Notes: generated by a model from the letters alone, not told the origin. DNA of 20,239 bases from Clostridiales bacterium (GCA_004555205.1 SFIY01000028.1:1-20239), one strand, 5' to 3'. Shown: positions 1-7,454, counted from the stretch's first letter. Translations and numbers: made by a program.

Positions 1-121
1 AACCTTTTACAGTTCTTCTCGGTATTCATCTTTTTGTTTTGCCCTTTTGCAACGCCCATAAGTTAGTATTTTGAAATTACTGCCTTATGTGGCGTGTGCT
101 TTCGGTCGACAGCTTTTCTTT

Positions 122-145
122 TTATAAAGCGCGTTATAAAGCGCG
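122..145. repeat. 12-bp perfect tandem repeat over a stop codon
   Basis: TTATAAAGCGCG occurs twice head to tail (122-133 and 134-145). Read on the minus strand each unit gives Arg-Ala-Leu-stop codons, so the end of the radical SAM gene, stop codon included, is duplicated just beyond the real stop. The flanking 1-121 is A/T-rich and I see no gene or convincing terminator in it. Confidence 0.85.
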
Positions 146-1000
146 CATGGATTCGCTGCGCAGGCCGCAGCCCTGTAAGCCCTGCTGCACCTTGGCAAGC
201 AGCGCCTCACGGTCACGGTTGAGGGTGCCCTTCAGCGTCAGGTAATTGCTGGCATGGTTCATGCGGAACACGCTGCCCTCGCTGTCAATATGCTGCAAAA
301 ACAGCTCCGTTTCCTGCAGCACCTCCATGGGCCCCAGCACGGTAAAGCTCCCCTCACGCACCCACCTTTCAAGCGGTGTGCCGCGCTCCACCATCAGCGT
401 CAGCAGGCCGATATATTCCGGCTTCATGGCGCTGAGCGCCCGGGCGGTACCGATGGCGTGCTGCGTCATCAGCTCCCGGCTGCCAAGACCGGAAATCGCC
501 GTCACCGACAGCTCCATGCCGCAGCGCCGCGCCTTCTGTCCCGCGGCAACGATCGAGGCCGCGTCATGGCCCTTGTTCATCTTCTCCAGCACCTCGTCAC
601 AGCCGGATTCCAAGCCCATGTATACCATCGTCAGGCCGTGCTCACGCAGCAAGCGCAAATCCTCCTCGGACTTGATATGCAGGCTGGTGGGTGAAGCGTA
701 GCAGGTCACGCGCTCGCACTCCGGAAACAGGCCATAGGCCAAGCCGAGAATCTGCAGCAGCTCGTCGGTGCGGCGCATAAGGGCATCGCCATCGGCCAAA
801 AACACCCGCTCCACACGGCGGTAGACCTGCCGCGCCAGCTCGAAATCCTCACGGATCTCCTCCATGGGCCGCATGGCAAAATGCTTGTCATCATACATAT
901 CGCAAAAGGCACAGCCGTTGTGGCTGCAGCCGTAAGTCACCTGCACGATCAGGCTGTACGCCTCAGACGGCGGACGATAGACCTTTCCCTTATATCGCAT
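134..1000 (-). CDS. Radical SAM protein, B12-independent, function unassigned
   Basis: A 288-residue protein with a radical SAM cluster motif near its N-terminus: Cys25, Cys30 and Cys33 in the context YGCSHNGCAFCDMY. The spacing is C-x4-C-x2-C, not the classical C-x3-C-x2-C; such spacing is known in some members. The three cysteines should hold the 4Fe-4S cluster that cleaves S-adenosylmethionine. Further family-like segments are FLADGDAL (about 67-74) and YMGLESGCDEVLEKMNKG (about 127-144). The rest fits the usual partial TIM barrel. No B12 domain, TRAM domain or extra cluster motif is visible. The start is supported by GGGAGTG about seven bases upstream. It is monocistronic and divergent from the OB-fold gene. 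The substrate cannot be told from sequence; conserved uncharacterised clostridial relatives are expected. Confidence 0.85.
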   Translation of the reverse strand: MRYKGKVYRPPSEAYSLIVQVTYGCSHNGCAFCDMYDDKHFAMRPMEEIREDFELARQVYRRVERVFLADGDALMRRTDELLQILGLAYGLFPECERVTCYASPTSLHIKSEEDLRLLREHGLTMVYMGLESGCDEVLEKMNKGHDAASIVAAGQKARRCGMELSVTAISGLGSRELMTQHAIGTARALSAMKPEYIGLLTLMVERGTPLERWVREGSFTVLGPMEVLQETELFLQHIDSEGSVFRMNHASNYLTLKGTLNRDREALLAKVQQGLQGCGLRSESMRAL

Positions 1001-1023
1001 GGTATATCACTCCCTTTTTCTCT

Positions 1024-1052
1024 ATTATGCCATACTTTCCCTCGTTTGAAAA
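1024..1052 (-). promoter_or_regulatory. Possible promoter of the radical SAM gene
   Basis: On the minus strand a TTTTCA -35 (1047-1052) and CATAAT -10 (1024-1029) are 17 bases apart. The -10 is good and the -35 weak. It lies 24 bases before the start codon, with the Shine-Dalgarno between. Confidence 0.4.
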
Positions 1053-1113
1053 GGGCATATTCTTCTCTCTTGCCTCATATATTGTTGCGACTCAACAAAC
1101 GAGGAGGATACAA

Positions 1114-1728
1114 ATGGACCATAATTTCAACCGTCTTCGCCTGTGTGGACAGGTGGCGTCATCTCCCGCTGTCTCCCATGTCAACCACGGGATGTCTTTC
1201 TATAAATTCCTGCTGTCTGTCGACCGCCTATCGGGGCAGGCGGATGTGTTGACCGTCATTGCCTCTGAAGCGCTGCTGCAGCAGTCACCTATTCGAGTCG
1301 GCGACTTTGTCACCATCGAAGGGCAGCTTCGCTCCTTCAACAACAAAAGCGGCGTGGGACACCGATTGATTATCTCCGTCTTTGCCCGCTCGCTGACCTT
1401 GGGCGGTCATTTGCCGTTCAATCAGATCCAGCTCTCCGGCATCCTCTGCAAGACGCCCACCCTGCGCCACACGCCGTTAGGCCGGGAGATCTGCGACATT
1501 ATTCTGGCAGTCAACCGCCGTTACGGGAGAGCCGATTACCTGCCCTGCATTGCCTGGGGCATGGTGGCCCAGCAGGTGGCCAATATGCCGGTGGGCAGCC
1601 GCTTGACCGTGGAAGGGCGCATACAGAGCCGTACATATACCAAAAATGTGGCCGGGACGCTGACCGAACACACCGCCTACGAGGTATCCATTATGCGCCC
1701 GGCGGACATCGAGGAATTTTTACTATAG
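1114..1728 (+). CDS. Double OB-fold single-stranded DNA-binding protein
   Basis: A 204-residue protein that seems to contain two OB folds in tandem. The first spans about residues 6-92 (LRLCGQVASSP, then VGDFVTIEGQLRSF). The second spans about 106-195 (IQLSGILCKTPTLRHTPLG, then AVNRRYGRADYLPCIAWG and VGSRLTVEGRIQSR). The second half carries the typical SSB sequence pattern of strand 1, strand 3 and the GR-x-QSR strand. It probably binds single-stranded DNA in replication or repair, as in PriB/SSB-like clostridial proteins. No acidic SSB C-terminal tail is present; it ends EEFLL. The start at 1114 is chosen over an earlier in-frame ATG (1027) because GAGGAGG (1101-1107) is placed correctly. 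A short inverted repeat, TTGTTG/CAACAA (1082-1098), precedes the ribosome site and could be an operator. Confidence 0.8.
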   Translation: MDHNFNRLRLCGQVASSPAVSHVNHGMSFYKFLLSVDRLSGQADVLTVIASEALLQQSPIRVGDFVTIEGQLRSFNNKSGVGHRLIISVFARSLTLGGHLPFNQIQLSGILCKTPTLRHTPLGREICDIILAVNRRYGRADYLPCIAWGMVAQQVANMPVGSRLTVEGRIQSRTYTKNVAGTLTEHTAYEVSIMRPADIEEFLL

Positions 1729-1729
1729 G

Positions 1730-1759
1730 TTGACGGCGCCGCCGCTTTTGCCTTATAAT
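1730..1759 (+). promoter_or_regulatory. Sigma-A promoter for the 57-residue protein
   Basis: TTGACG (1730-1735) and a perfect TATAAT (1754-1759) are separated by 18 bases. It begins one base after the stop codon of the upstream OB-fold gene, with no terminator between them. Confidence 0.75.
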
Positions 1760-1793
1760 AAGTGCAAAAGAAAAAACGAAAGGCGGAAGCCCC

Positions 1794-1967
1794 ATGAGCG
1801 GCAAATGCGAAAACTGCAGCTTCTATAACTATGATGACGAATATGATGAATATGTGTGCGATATGGATTTAGACGAGGATGAGATGGCACGCTTCCTCTC
1901 CTCCAACGCCGACGACTGTCCCTATTGGCGGCCGGGTGACGAATATCGCACCGCCAGACGGCAATAA
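1794..1967 (+). CDS. Small Cys/Asp-rich protein, DUF6472-like
   Basis: A 57-residue ORF starting MSGKCENCSFYNYDDEYDEY and containing VCDMDLDEDEMARF and DCPYWRPGDEY. Four cysteines in the pattern C-x2-C-x13-C-x19-C suggest a small metal-binding knuckle, and the middle is very acidic and tyrosine-rich. I recognise it as resembling a conserved small protein family of Firmicutes (DUF6472) whose function is unknown; that assignment is from memory. It has its own promoter, a Shine-Dalgarno (AAAGGCGG, just upstream) and a terminator, so it is a complete single-gene unit. It is easily missed because of its length. Confidence 0.8.
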   Translation: MSGKCENCSFYNYDDEYDEYVCDMDLDEDEMARFLSSNADDCPYWRPGDEYRTARRQ

Positions 1968-1970
1968 GAA

Positions 1971-2009
1971 AACGGAGTGAACGATCACCGTTCGCTCCGT
2001 TCATATTTT
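1971..2009. terminator. Bidirectional terminator
   Basis: A 13-bp stem (1971-1983 with 1989-2001, one G-T pair) and a 5-base loop. It is followed by CATATTTT on the plus side and a T-rich stretch on the minus side. It sits between the convergent small Cys protein gene and the permease gene. Confidence 0.75.
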
Positions 2010-2931
2010 ACAGCAAGCCATACTGCGAAAACAGGTACAGCGCACCGCCGGCCACCGCCAGATACAGAAGCGTGGAGCTGATGCAGCCATTCACCGCCAG
2101 GCGTTCATCGCTGTCATACATCTTGCTCCAGACCACGGCCGTCAGCGGCGCGGGACTGGCAAAGAGGACAGCCAGCAGCAGCGTGGTGGAGGCGGGCAGG
2201 AAGAATTGCAGGACGGCATAGATCACCGGTGGCAAAACCAGCACTTTGGCCAGCGCATACACCATGGCCAGCCGGTCCCTGCGCCAGGAAAGCAGGCCGT
2301 GGCGGCAGATCAATGCGCCCAAAAACAGCAGCGCCACAGGCGCTGTGGTATCGCTCAGGCGGGACACGGTCGTCTGCAGGAAGGACGGCAGCGTTACCCG
2401 GCAGGCCGCCAAAACCACGCCTGCAACGGCCGCGAGCAGGCAGGGACTGGTAAAAATTTTACGCAGCAGTTCCTTTTTATCCTTCGTACCGGCGCCGAGA
2501 AACAGCGGGTGATAGAGCGTCCAGATCAAAATGTCCTGTACGGCACTGTTGATAATGGCGATGAACATACCTTCTGCGCCCAAAAACACGCTGAGCAGCG
2601 GAATCGCCACATAAGAGGTATTGCCGATACCGGTCATGATGCACAAAAGCGGTTTGCGGCGGGCCGGCTGCCTGCGGAACATCCACAGCGAGGCAAAAAA
2701 CAGCACCACCGTTACGCCCAGGGTGGCCAGCGCCACAGGCAGGCCCGTATGCAGCAGAGCGTCCGTATCAATATGGGTAAAGGTATCCAAAATCATGGCC
2801 GGATAGCAGATGTTGATCAGCACCGCCGGCAGCACATCCGCCGCCTCCACGGGAAGCAAGCGGGATTTGGCGGCAAAATACCCAATAAAAATCGTCAGAA
2901 AAAAGAAGATCAAGCCATTGATTTGTTCCAT
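2008..2931 (-). CDS. AEC-family (auxin efflux carrier type) permease
   Basis: A 307-residue, very hydrophobic protein with about ten membrane segments in the two five-helix halves typical of the AEC/malate permease family. The start (INGLIFFFLTIFIGYFAAKS), the first-half segment VLPAVLINICYPAMILDTF and the late segment VLFASPAPLTAVVW are characteristic. Members export or exchange small organic anions such as malate; the substrate here cannot be inferred. The start is placed by GGAGAGG six bases upstream. Only 15 bases separate it from the upstream RNA methyltransferase gene, so it is the second gene of an operon and has no promoter of its own that I can see. Confidence 0.85.
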   Translation of the reverse strand: MEQINGLIFFFLTIFIGYFAAKSRLLPVEAADVLPAVLINICYPAMILDTFTHIDTDALLHTGLPVALATLGVTVVLFFASLWMFRRQPARRKPLLCIMTGIGNTSYVAIPLLSVFLGAEGMFIAIINSAVQDILIWTLYHPLFLGAGTKDKKELLRKIFTSPCLLAAVAGVVLAACRVTLPSFLQTTVSRLSDTTAPVALLFLGALICRHGLLSWRRDRLAMVYALAKVLVLPPVIYAVLQFFLPASTTLLLAVLFASPAPLTAVVWSKMYDSDERLAVNGCISSTLLYLAVAGGALYLFSQYGLL

Positions 2932-2946
2932 ACATAACCTCTCCGC

Positions 2947-3774
2947 TTACCGCAGGCCCAACTGCCAGAACGCCACAGCACTGGCAGCCGCCACATTCAG
3001 GGAATCCACGCCGTGTGACATAGGGATGCGCACGGTATAGTCGCAATTGGCAATGGTATCCGCCGCCAGGCCGTCGCCCTCCGTGCCCAGCACGATGGCC
3101 AGCTTCTCCTCTGCCATCAGCCGAGGATCGTCAATGCTGACAGAATCGTCACGCAGCGCCATGGCGGCGGTTCTAAAGCCCAGTGCTTGCAGGCGCTCCA
3201 TGCCGGGATGCGGCCACTGCGCCAATTCTTCGCCGATATACGCCCAGGGAATCTGGAACACGGTGCCCATACTCACGCGCACGCTGCGGCGATAGAGTGG
3301 GTCCGTGCAGGCCGGTGTCAGCAGCACCCCATCGATCCCCAAGGCCGCCGCCGAACGGAAAACGGCGCCCAGATTGGTGGGATTCATGATATTCTCCAGT
3401 ACCGCAATTCGCCGCGCCCTTTGGCAGATCTCCTCCACAGCGGGCTGCCGCGGGCGGTACATCGCGCACAGCACGCCGCGGGTCAGCTTAAAGCCGGTCA
3501 ACTGCGTCAGTACCTCCGGCGTGGAGGTATAGACGGGAATATCCCCGCAGCGCGCAATCACATGACGGGCCTGTCCCTCAATATGCTTGCGCTCAAGCAG
3601 CATGGAGACGGGTACGCAGCCGGCATCCAAGGCACGCTCAATGACCTTGGGGCTTTCGGCAATAAACATGGCATTTTGCGGCTGGGCACGGTTGAGAAGC
3701 TGCGCCTCCGTCAATCGGGCATATACATCCAATTCACTTGCCTGAAAATCCGTGATCTCCTTCACTTGTGCCAT
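2947..3774 (-). CDS. TrmH/SpoU-family RNA 2'-O-methyltransferase
   Basis: A 275-residue protein with all three SpoU (SPOUT knot) motifs: motif 1 ENIMNPTNLGAVFRSA (about 127-142, Asn134 and Arg140), motif 2 AIVLGTEGDGL (226-236) and motif 3 IPMSHGVDSLNVAAASAVA (250-268). The N-terminal 100 residues resemble the substrate-binding domain of this family. It should methylate a ribose 2'-hydroxyl in tRNA or 23S rRNA using S-adenosylmethionine; the target base is unknown. The start at 3774 is preferred over an in-frame ATG 24 bases upstream because GGAGGGG lies six bases before it. It is the first gene of an operon with the permease. Confidence 0.88.
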   Translation of the reverse strand: MAQVKEITDFQASELDVYARLTEAQLLNRAQPQNAMFIAESPKVIERALDAGCVPVSMLLERKHIEGQARHVIARCGDIPVYTSTPEVLTQLTGFKLTRGVLCAMYRPRQPAVEEICQRARRIAVLENIMNPTNLGAVFRSAAALGIDGVLLTPACTDPLYRRSVRVSMGTVFQIPWAYIGEELAQWPHPGMERLQALGFRTAAMALRDDSVSIDDPRLMAEEKLAIVLGTEGDGLAADTIANCDYTVRIPMSHGVDSLNVAAASAVAFWQLGLR

Positions 3775-3790
3775 GTATTTCCCCTCCGTT

Positions 3791-3797
3791 TTCGACA
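3791..3797 (-). promoter_or_regulatory. TGTCGAA box (Spo0A-box-like)
   Basis: TGTCGAA on the minus strand, inside TTTGTCGAAAAC. It lies about 12-18 bases downstream of the expected transcription start of the RNA methyltransferase operon and just before the Shine-Dalgarno, where a bound protein would be expected to repress. A degenerate AGTCGAG lies just upstream (3801-3808). Confidence 0.45.
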
Positions 3798-3815
3798 AAC
3801 ACTCGACTACACTGC

Positions 3816-3844
3816 ATTATAATCGCCGCGCGCCAAATATGCAA
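3816..3844 (-). promoter_or_regulatory. Promoter of the RNA methyltransferase-permease operon
   Basis: TTGCAT (3839-3844), 17 bases, then a perfect TATAAT (3816-3821) on the minus strand. It lies 42 bases before the start codon. Confidence 0.75.
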
Positions 3845-3849
3845 CACAT

Positions 3850-3885
3850 CAAAACGCTGCAGCTCCCTCCTGTGAGCTGCAGCGT
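3850..3885 (-). terminator. Terminator of the cyclic-nucleotide-binding-fold gene
   Basis: A 12-bp perfect stem (3854-3865 with 3874-3885) and an 8-base loop, followed on the minus strand by TTTT. It lies 12 bases after the stop codon of the gene at 3897-4391. Confidence 0.75.
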
Positions 3886-3896
3886 CTGACAATTCG

Positions 3897-4391
3897 TTAC
3901 GACTCTTCTTCGTGCCTGTTTTCCAAAGCAAACATGTTCTTGATGATCTGGTACATCCCGCTGTGTTCCTTGTACCACGCGCCGTCCTCCGCCTTGACCT
4001 TATCCATATCGGCGTGGCGCTCCAACGCCTCACTGGCGCGCAGATAGTTCTTTTCCATCATACGGATCCGGGCGCTCATATGCTGCAGCAGGCTCATGAC
4101 CTTGGCAGGCTGATCGCGGAAAAACAGCCCGAAGTTTTCCCTGGTAATCACGCCCACCTCCGTCTTCTCAAGCGCTACCACCGTTGTGTGGCGGGGACGG
4201 ATCTCCAAAAAACTGATGACATTGAGAAAGTCGCCCTCCCCCAATTCCATGGTCTTCTGCTCGTCATGTGTTTTATAATCAAGATATACCGCTACACGAC
4301 CATAGAGAATATTGAACATATTGGGTTCAAAGCTGTTGGCTTTATACAAGATCTGTCCTTTTTTAAATACCCTTCTCTCCACATCTACCAT
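3897..4391 (-). CDS. Stand-alone cyclic-nucleotide-binding-fold protein
   Basis: A 164-residue protein whose first 115 or so residues read as a cNMP-binding beta-roll: VFKKGQILYKANS, NILYGRVAVYL, MELGEGDFLNVISFL, TTVVALEKTEVGVITRENF. There is no C-terminal winged helix, so it is not a complete CRP/FNR regulator. Instead about 45 charged, helical residues follow. The pocket is atypical: where CRP has a Gly-Glu pair followed by Arg-Ser/Thr, this protein has GDFLNVISFLEIRPRHTT, so cAMP binding is uncertain. The start at 4391 is set by AAGGAGG 9 bases upstream. It could be a signalling adaptor that acts on a partner protein, which is inference. It has its own promoter and terminator. Confidence 0.75.
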   Translation of the reverse strand: MVDVERRVFKKGQILYKANSFEPNMFNILYGRVAVYLDYKTHDEQKTMELGEGDFLNVISFLEIRPRHTTVVALEKTEVGVITRENFGLFFRDQPAKVMSLLQHMSARIRMMEKNYLRASEALERHADMDKVKAEDGAWYKEHSGMYQIIKNMFALENRHEEES

Positions 4392-4420
4392 AATGCTGCG
4401 CCTCCTTATGTCTTTCTTCC

Positions 4421-4450
4421 ATTGTATCACACCTGTTTTCCTTTGCGCAA
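4421..4450 (-). promoter_or_regulatory. Promoter of the cNMP-fold gene
   Basis: TTGCGC (4445-4450), 18 bases, TACAAT (4421-4426) on the minus strand, with an extended TGA just before the -10. Confidence 0.6.
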
Positions 4451-4468
4451 CCACAGATTCGCTGTTTT

Positions 4469-5881
4469 TCAGCGGATGGCAATGGCAGAAATTGTCAGCA
4501 CCATGAAATAGAAATCCGGTTTCAGAAATACGTCCTGCAGCGATTCCAGATCCTCGCACATCTGCTCATGCTTACGCCGGTATTCCGGATTATCCGGGTC
4601 GGAGTCCAGCTGGCGCTTGGTATAATCCGAACGGAATTTGAAGTAGTAGCGGAACAGTACATCCTTCTCCTCCGCGTCAATGCCCACGCTGTCGGCTTCT
4701 GCATAGTTCATCTTGATGTCGTCAAAACCAGCTGTGCGAAGCATCGAGTAGAATTTTCGGGCGTGGAAACGGTCGCTCATATTCTTGGTTTCAATGCTCT
4801 CCTCTATGACCTTTTCCACCAGGCCGTCATCGCCGTAAGCAATCAGTGCGCCGTCATCCACGCCGCGCAAAATCAGGGCGCCGCCCTTATTCAAATAGCG
4901 GCGGATTTTGCGCAGGAAGCGAACCGGCTGCTTGAGATGGTGCAGCGTCAGCGCCATGAAAATCACATCAAAGCCCTCAATGCCAAATTCGTCCAGCAGC
5001 TCATCCATCTCGTCTTCAAAATCGGGAGATTCCACATTGATATGACGATAGCGGAATATATCATGGTCGCTCTGGCGGGCGATCATCTTCTCGTTATGAT
5101 CGACGCCTACCACCAGCTCGAAGCCGTACTCCGAGCGAAAACGGCTTTCCGTCACATAGCCGTCAGCGCAGCCTACATCCAAACCGCAGAGATGTTCCTT
5201 ATGTCCGATACGCTGCAGGGCATAGAGGAAGGATTCATGGTCGCTCTCCTCGCTGAACCGGGACTGGATCTTCAGTCGGCGCACTTCCGAGGCTTTGTCG
5301 GAATGGTAGCTGGACACCGTCTTCTGCTGCAGGTAATCGATGTGCTTTTGCACGGAAGTCTGCTTCGTCCGGTCGTCTGCTTTCCCGGCAAAGGCCGGTA
5401 CGCTCTGTTCCGTCTCCTCCGCAGCGGTTTTTTGCTCCTGATAGCCGATAAAATCCAGCCAGCTCATCAGACATTCGTAGACAAGACTCGCCTCGCTGCG
5501 CGCGCACTGCTGCGCCGAGCCGTTGTGGGTCAGTTGATTGCGCAGTTCCACGATATAATCCAGCGAAATGCTCTTGAGCATGCCCAGCTTGGCGCCGGTA
5601 TGCCTGGCCCAGACATCCAGCAGGCGGCTCTTGGAAAACACCGCCACCAATTGGCCGAAGCCGAACTCCGTATAGCCCTTGACGCCGCGGCCAATGGCCG
5701 TTTCCGCCTCCAGCAGCGCGGTACGGTCTTTCACGGGAAGCTCCGCCACCGCCTTGCGGTAGACCTGTTTCAGTACCTCCTCCAGCACGGCACAGCTTTC
5801 CTTGACCACGGAATCGTAATATCCCATTTTCAGAAAATGGCGGATTTTCTCCAACTGGCTCTGCCTGACAAACTCTTCCAT
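4469..5881 (-). CDS. HEPN-like domain fused to class I methyltransferase
   Basis: A 470-residue protein in two parts. Residues about 1-148 are all-helical and contain VELRNQLTHNG: Arg114-x4-His119 is the R-x4-6-H signature of HEPN domains, and the preceding helices (YYDSVVKESCAVLEEVLKQVY) fit that fold. After a polar linker (about 150-180) comes a Rossmann methyltransferase: motif I LDVGCADGYVTE (234-245), acidic residue Asp261 in VGVDHNEKM, FDVIFMALTLHHL (304-316) and LNKGGALILRG (330-340). The substrate is unknown. In other proteins HEPN domains act as RNases or bind RNA, so an RNA-directed role is plausible but inferred. Start at 5881 is chosen because a GAGG lies upstream of it, whereas the in-frame ATG at 5917 has no ribosome site and overlaps the promoter. 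It is divergent from the CorA-like gene. Confidence 0.72.
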   Translation of the reverse strand: MEEFVRQSQLEKIRHFLKMGYYDSVVKESCAVLEEVLKQVYRKAVAELPVKDRTALLEAETAIGRGVKGYTEFGFGQLVAVFSKSRLLDVWARHTGAKLGMLKSISLDYIVELRNQLTHNGSAQQCARSEASLVYECLMSWLDFIGYQEQKTAAEETEQSVPAFAGKADDRTKQTSVQKHIDYLQQKTVSSYHSDKASEVRRLKIQSRFSEESDHESFLYALQRIGHKEHLCGLDVGCADGYVTESRFRSEYGFELVVGVDHNEKMIARQSDHDIFRYRHINVESPDFEDEMDELLDEFGIEGFDVIFMALTLHHLKQPVRFLRKIRRYLNKGGALILRGVDDGALIAYGDDGLVEKVIEESIETKNMSDRFHARKFYSMLRTAGFDDIKMNYAEADSVGIDAEEKDVLFRYYFKFRSDYTKRQLDSDPDNPEYRRKHEQMCEDLESLQDVFLKPDFYFMVLTISAIAIR

Positions 5882-5912
5882 CGCTAACCTCGCTATTCGA
5901 CATTTTTTCTTT

Positions 5913-5941
5913 AGCATAGCACAATTTAACAGGGGTTGCAA
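5913..5941 (-). promoter_or_regulatory. Promoter of HEPN-methyltransferase, with TGTCGAA box
   Basis: TTGCAA (5936-5941), 17 bases, TATGCT (5913-5918) on the minus strand. A TGTCGAA box (5896-5902) lies just after the expected transcription start. Confidence 0.55.
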
Positions 5942-5957
5942 GCAATGCAAACAGTTT

Positions 5958-5986
5958 TTGACAATTCCTGCCGCGGTTGGTATAAT
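5958..5986 (+). promoter_or_regulatory. Consensus sigma-A promoter of the CorA-like gene
   Basis: TTGACA (5958-5963), exactly 17 bases, TATAAT (5981-5986), with an extended TGG before the -10. This is a perfect consensus and the strongest promoter in the window. Confidence 0.9.
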
Positions 5987-6012
5987 GGGCAGGAGAAAGC
6001 GAGGCGAAGGGC

Positions 6013-7443
6013 ATGAACAGCTTGGTAAAAGACGGTTTTTCCTGCGTTGTATTTCCGTTTCAGTTCGATGCGGCACGATTGGTCGGTGAGGCCTTCAACG
6101 CTCCCCTTAAAAAGCAGAACGGGAAAGAGGACCGCATCTGGGAGCCGGACAAACTGCGGGCCAACCACATGAAGGAGAACATTTCCTCCATGCTGGGCCT
6201 TGGCACCACGCAGGGCAGGATCGGACAGGTCTACTCCCTGCGCGACAGTGTGCGCCGCGAATTGGGCATCCCCGACGGGCGGACGACCCTGCATTTTTCC
6301 TGCCGCGGCAGAGAGGACGATATTTCCTGCAAGCTTCCCTATGTGCGTCTGGCTTTGTTCGATACGGGTGTCGGGTTTTTGGAATATACTTTCTCCGATC
6401 TGCCGGAGGAACCCGAGGCCGTGGTGGACCTGAACTATTTCCTCTGCGAGATCAAAGGCGGTGGCAATCTGCTGCACTTCACCCGCAAGCTGGGCAAGGA
6501 GGAGCAGGAAGAGGTTTCTCTGTCCCTTTCGGAAATGATGCGCAAACTGACGGAACATTTGGGCGAGATCCATGATTTTGACGCGCAGCCGGGACTGCAC
6601 TATGTGGACAACAAGCCGCTGCTGTTCAGCTATCTGCTGCTGGATCAAACGGATGCGGATTTTGGCAGGCTGCTTTTCAACCTGCGGACGAATTTCAAGT
6701 CCTCCTATCAGGTGCCGCAGGAACAGTATGACCTGCAGCAGTCTTCGGGTGTATTCCATCCCTTTGATAATGTGTGGTGGGGTACATCGCTCAATGCCAC
6801 CGTTTGCTGCGCAGCGCTGACGGAAAACGAAAAAACCAACGAGTTTTTCCGGACCACCTTCCCCTCCAATTTGCGGGAGACCTATCTGCAGCTTTTCCTG
6901 CTGCGCCAGCATCAGCGGTACTGCATGCAAAAACTGCAAAGCCTATACGCCGCAGCCGGTTCGGAGCTTTTGGGCGTAAAAAGCGAGGACATTCCCGGCG
7001 CCTATCAGCGCATTACCGACCTGCGGGAACGCGGGGTGTCCTTCAAGCTGCGCTGTATGTTCAGCGATCCGGCCACCGTGGAGCATATCAACGAATACGA
7101 CCGTTTTGTCCGGGACAATCTGCATATCCCTCAGACGATGCGGGACTTTGAGGACAGTGTGGACCAGTTAAGCCGGGTGGCGGCTGCGCTGAAGGAAAAA
7201 ATGGAGGCTCAGGAGCAGAAAAAGCGTGAGGAGCGACAAAAGCGGCGCGACAATGTGATCCTGGTCTTTACCGCCGTGTGGACGACGATTGTCGGCTTTA
7301 GCAGCGCCTGGGACATTTCCGAAACACTGACGGGACAATCTATCTGGTTTGATACGCCGTGGATCATCCTCCCTATCGTTTTGGCTCTTTTGCCTGTCAG
7401 CGTGGCCATCTATGACTTGATCCGCAAACAAAAGAAAAAATAA
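6013..7443 (+). CDS. Unrecognised protein with CorA-like two-helix C-terminus
   Basis: A 476-residue protein I cannot place in a named family. Residues 1-365 are soluble and mixed alpha/beta, with no motif I recognise; WWGTSLNATVCC is near 256-267. About 370-411 is a highly charged probable coiled coil (KEKMEAQEQKKREERQKRR). Two membrane helices follow (about 414-432 and 449-470), separated by some 15 residues, and a basic tail RKQKKK. This soluble domain, long helix and two terminal helices recall CorA-type channels, but the GMN motif that defines CorA after the first helix is absent. The perfect promoter, the ribosome site (GAGGCGAAGG) and the terminator make it a well-expressed single gene, divergent from the HEPN-methyltransferase. 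The function is unknown. Confidence 0.7.
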   Translation: MNSLVKDGFSCVVFPFQFDAARLVGEAFNAPLKKQNGKEDRIWEPDKLRANHMKENISSMLGLGTTQGRIGQVYSLRDSVRRELGIPDGRTTLHFSCRGREDDISCKLPYVRLALFDTGVGFLEYTFSDLPEEPEAVVDLNYFLCEIKGGGNLLHFTRKLGKEEQEEVSLSLSEMMRKLTEHLGEIHDFDAQPGLHYVDNKPLLFSYLLLDQTDADFGRLLFNLRTNFKSSYQVPQEQYDLQQSSGVFHPFDNVWWGTSLNATVCCAALTENEKTNEFFRTTFPSNLRETYLQLFLLRQHQRYCMQKLQSLYAAAGSELLGVKSEDIPGAYQRITDLRERGVSFKLRCMFSDPATVEHINEYDRFVRDNLHIPQTMRDFEDSVDQLSRVAAALKEKMEAQEQKKREERQKRRDNVILVFTAVWTTIVGFSSAWDISETLTGQSIWFDTPWIILPIVLALLPVSVAIYDLIRKQKKK

Positions 7444-7454
7444 TCATTTTCAGC

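Noticed and set aside
3897..4391. CRP/FNR transcription factor
   Set aside because: No C-terminal helix-turn-helix is present in the 164 residues.
4460..4474. Hairpin CGCTG/CAGCG as terminator of the HEPN-methyltransferase
   Set aside because: Only five base pairs, overlaps the stop codon and has no T-run on the minus strand.
4568..5887. 439-codon open frame on the plus strand
   Set aside because: Mirror of the HEPN-methyltransferase, whose methyltransferase motifs, promoter and ribosome site are clear.
6013..7443. Magnesium channel CorA
   Set aside because: The C-terminal layout is similar, but the diagnostic GMN motif is absent and the soluble domain shows no CorA signature.
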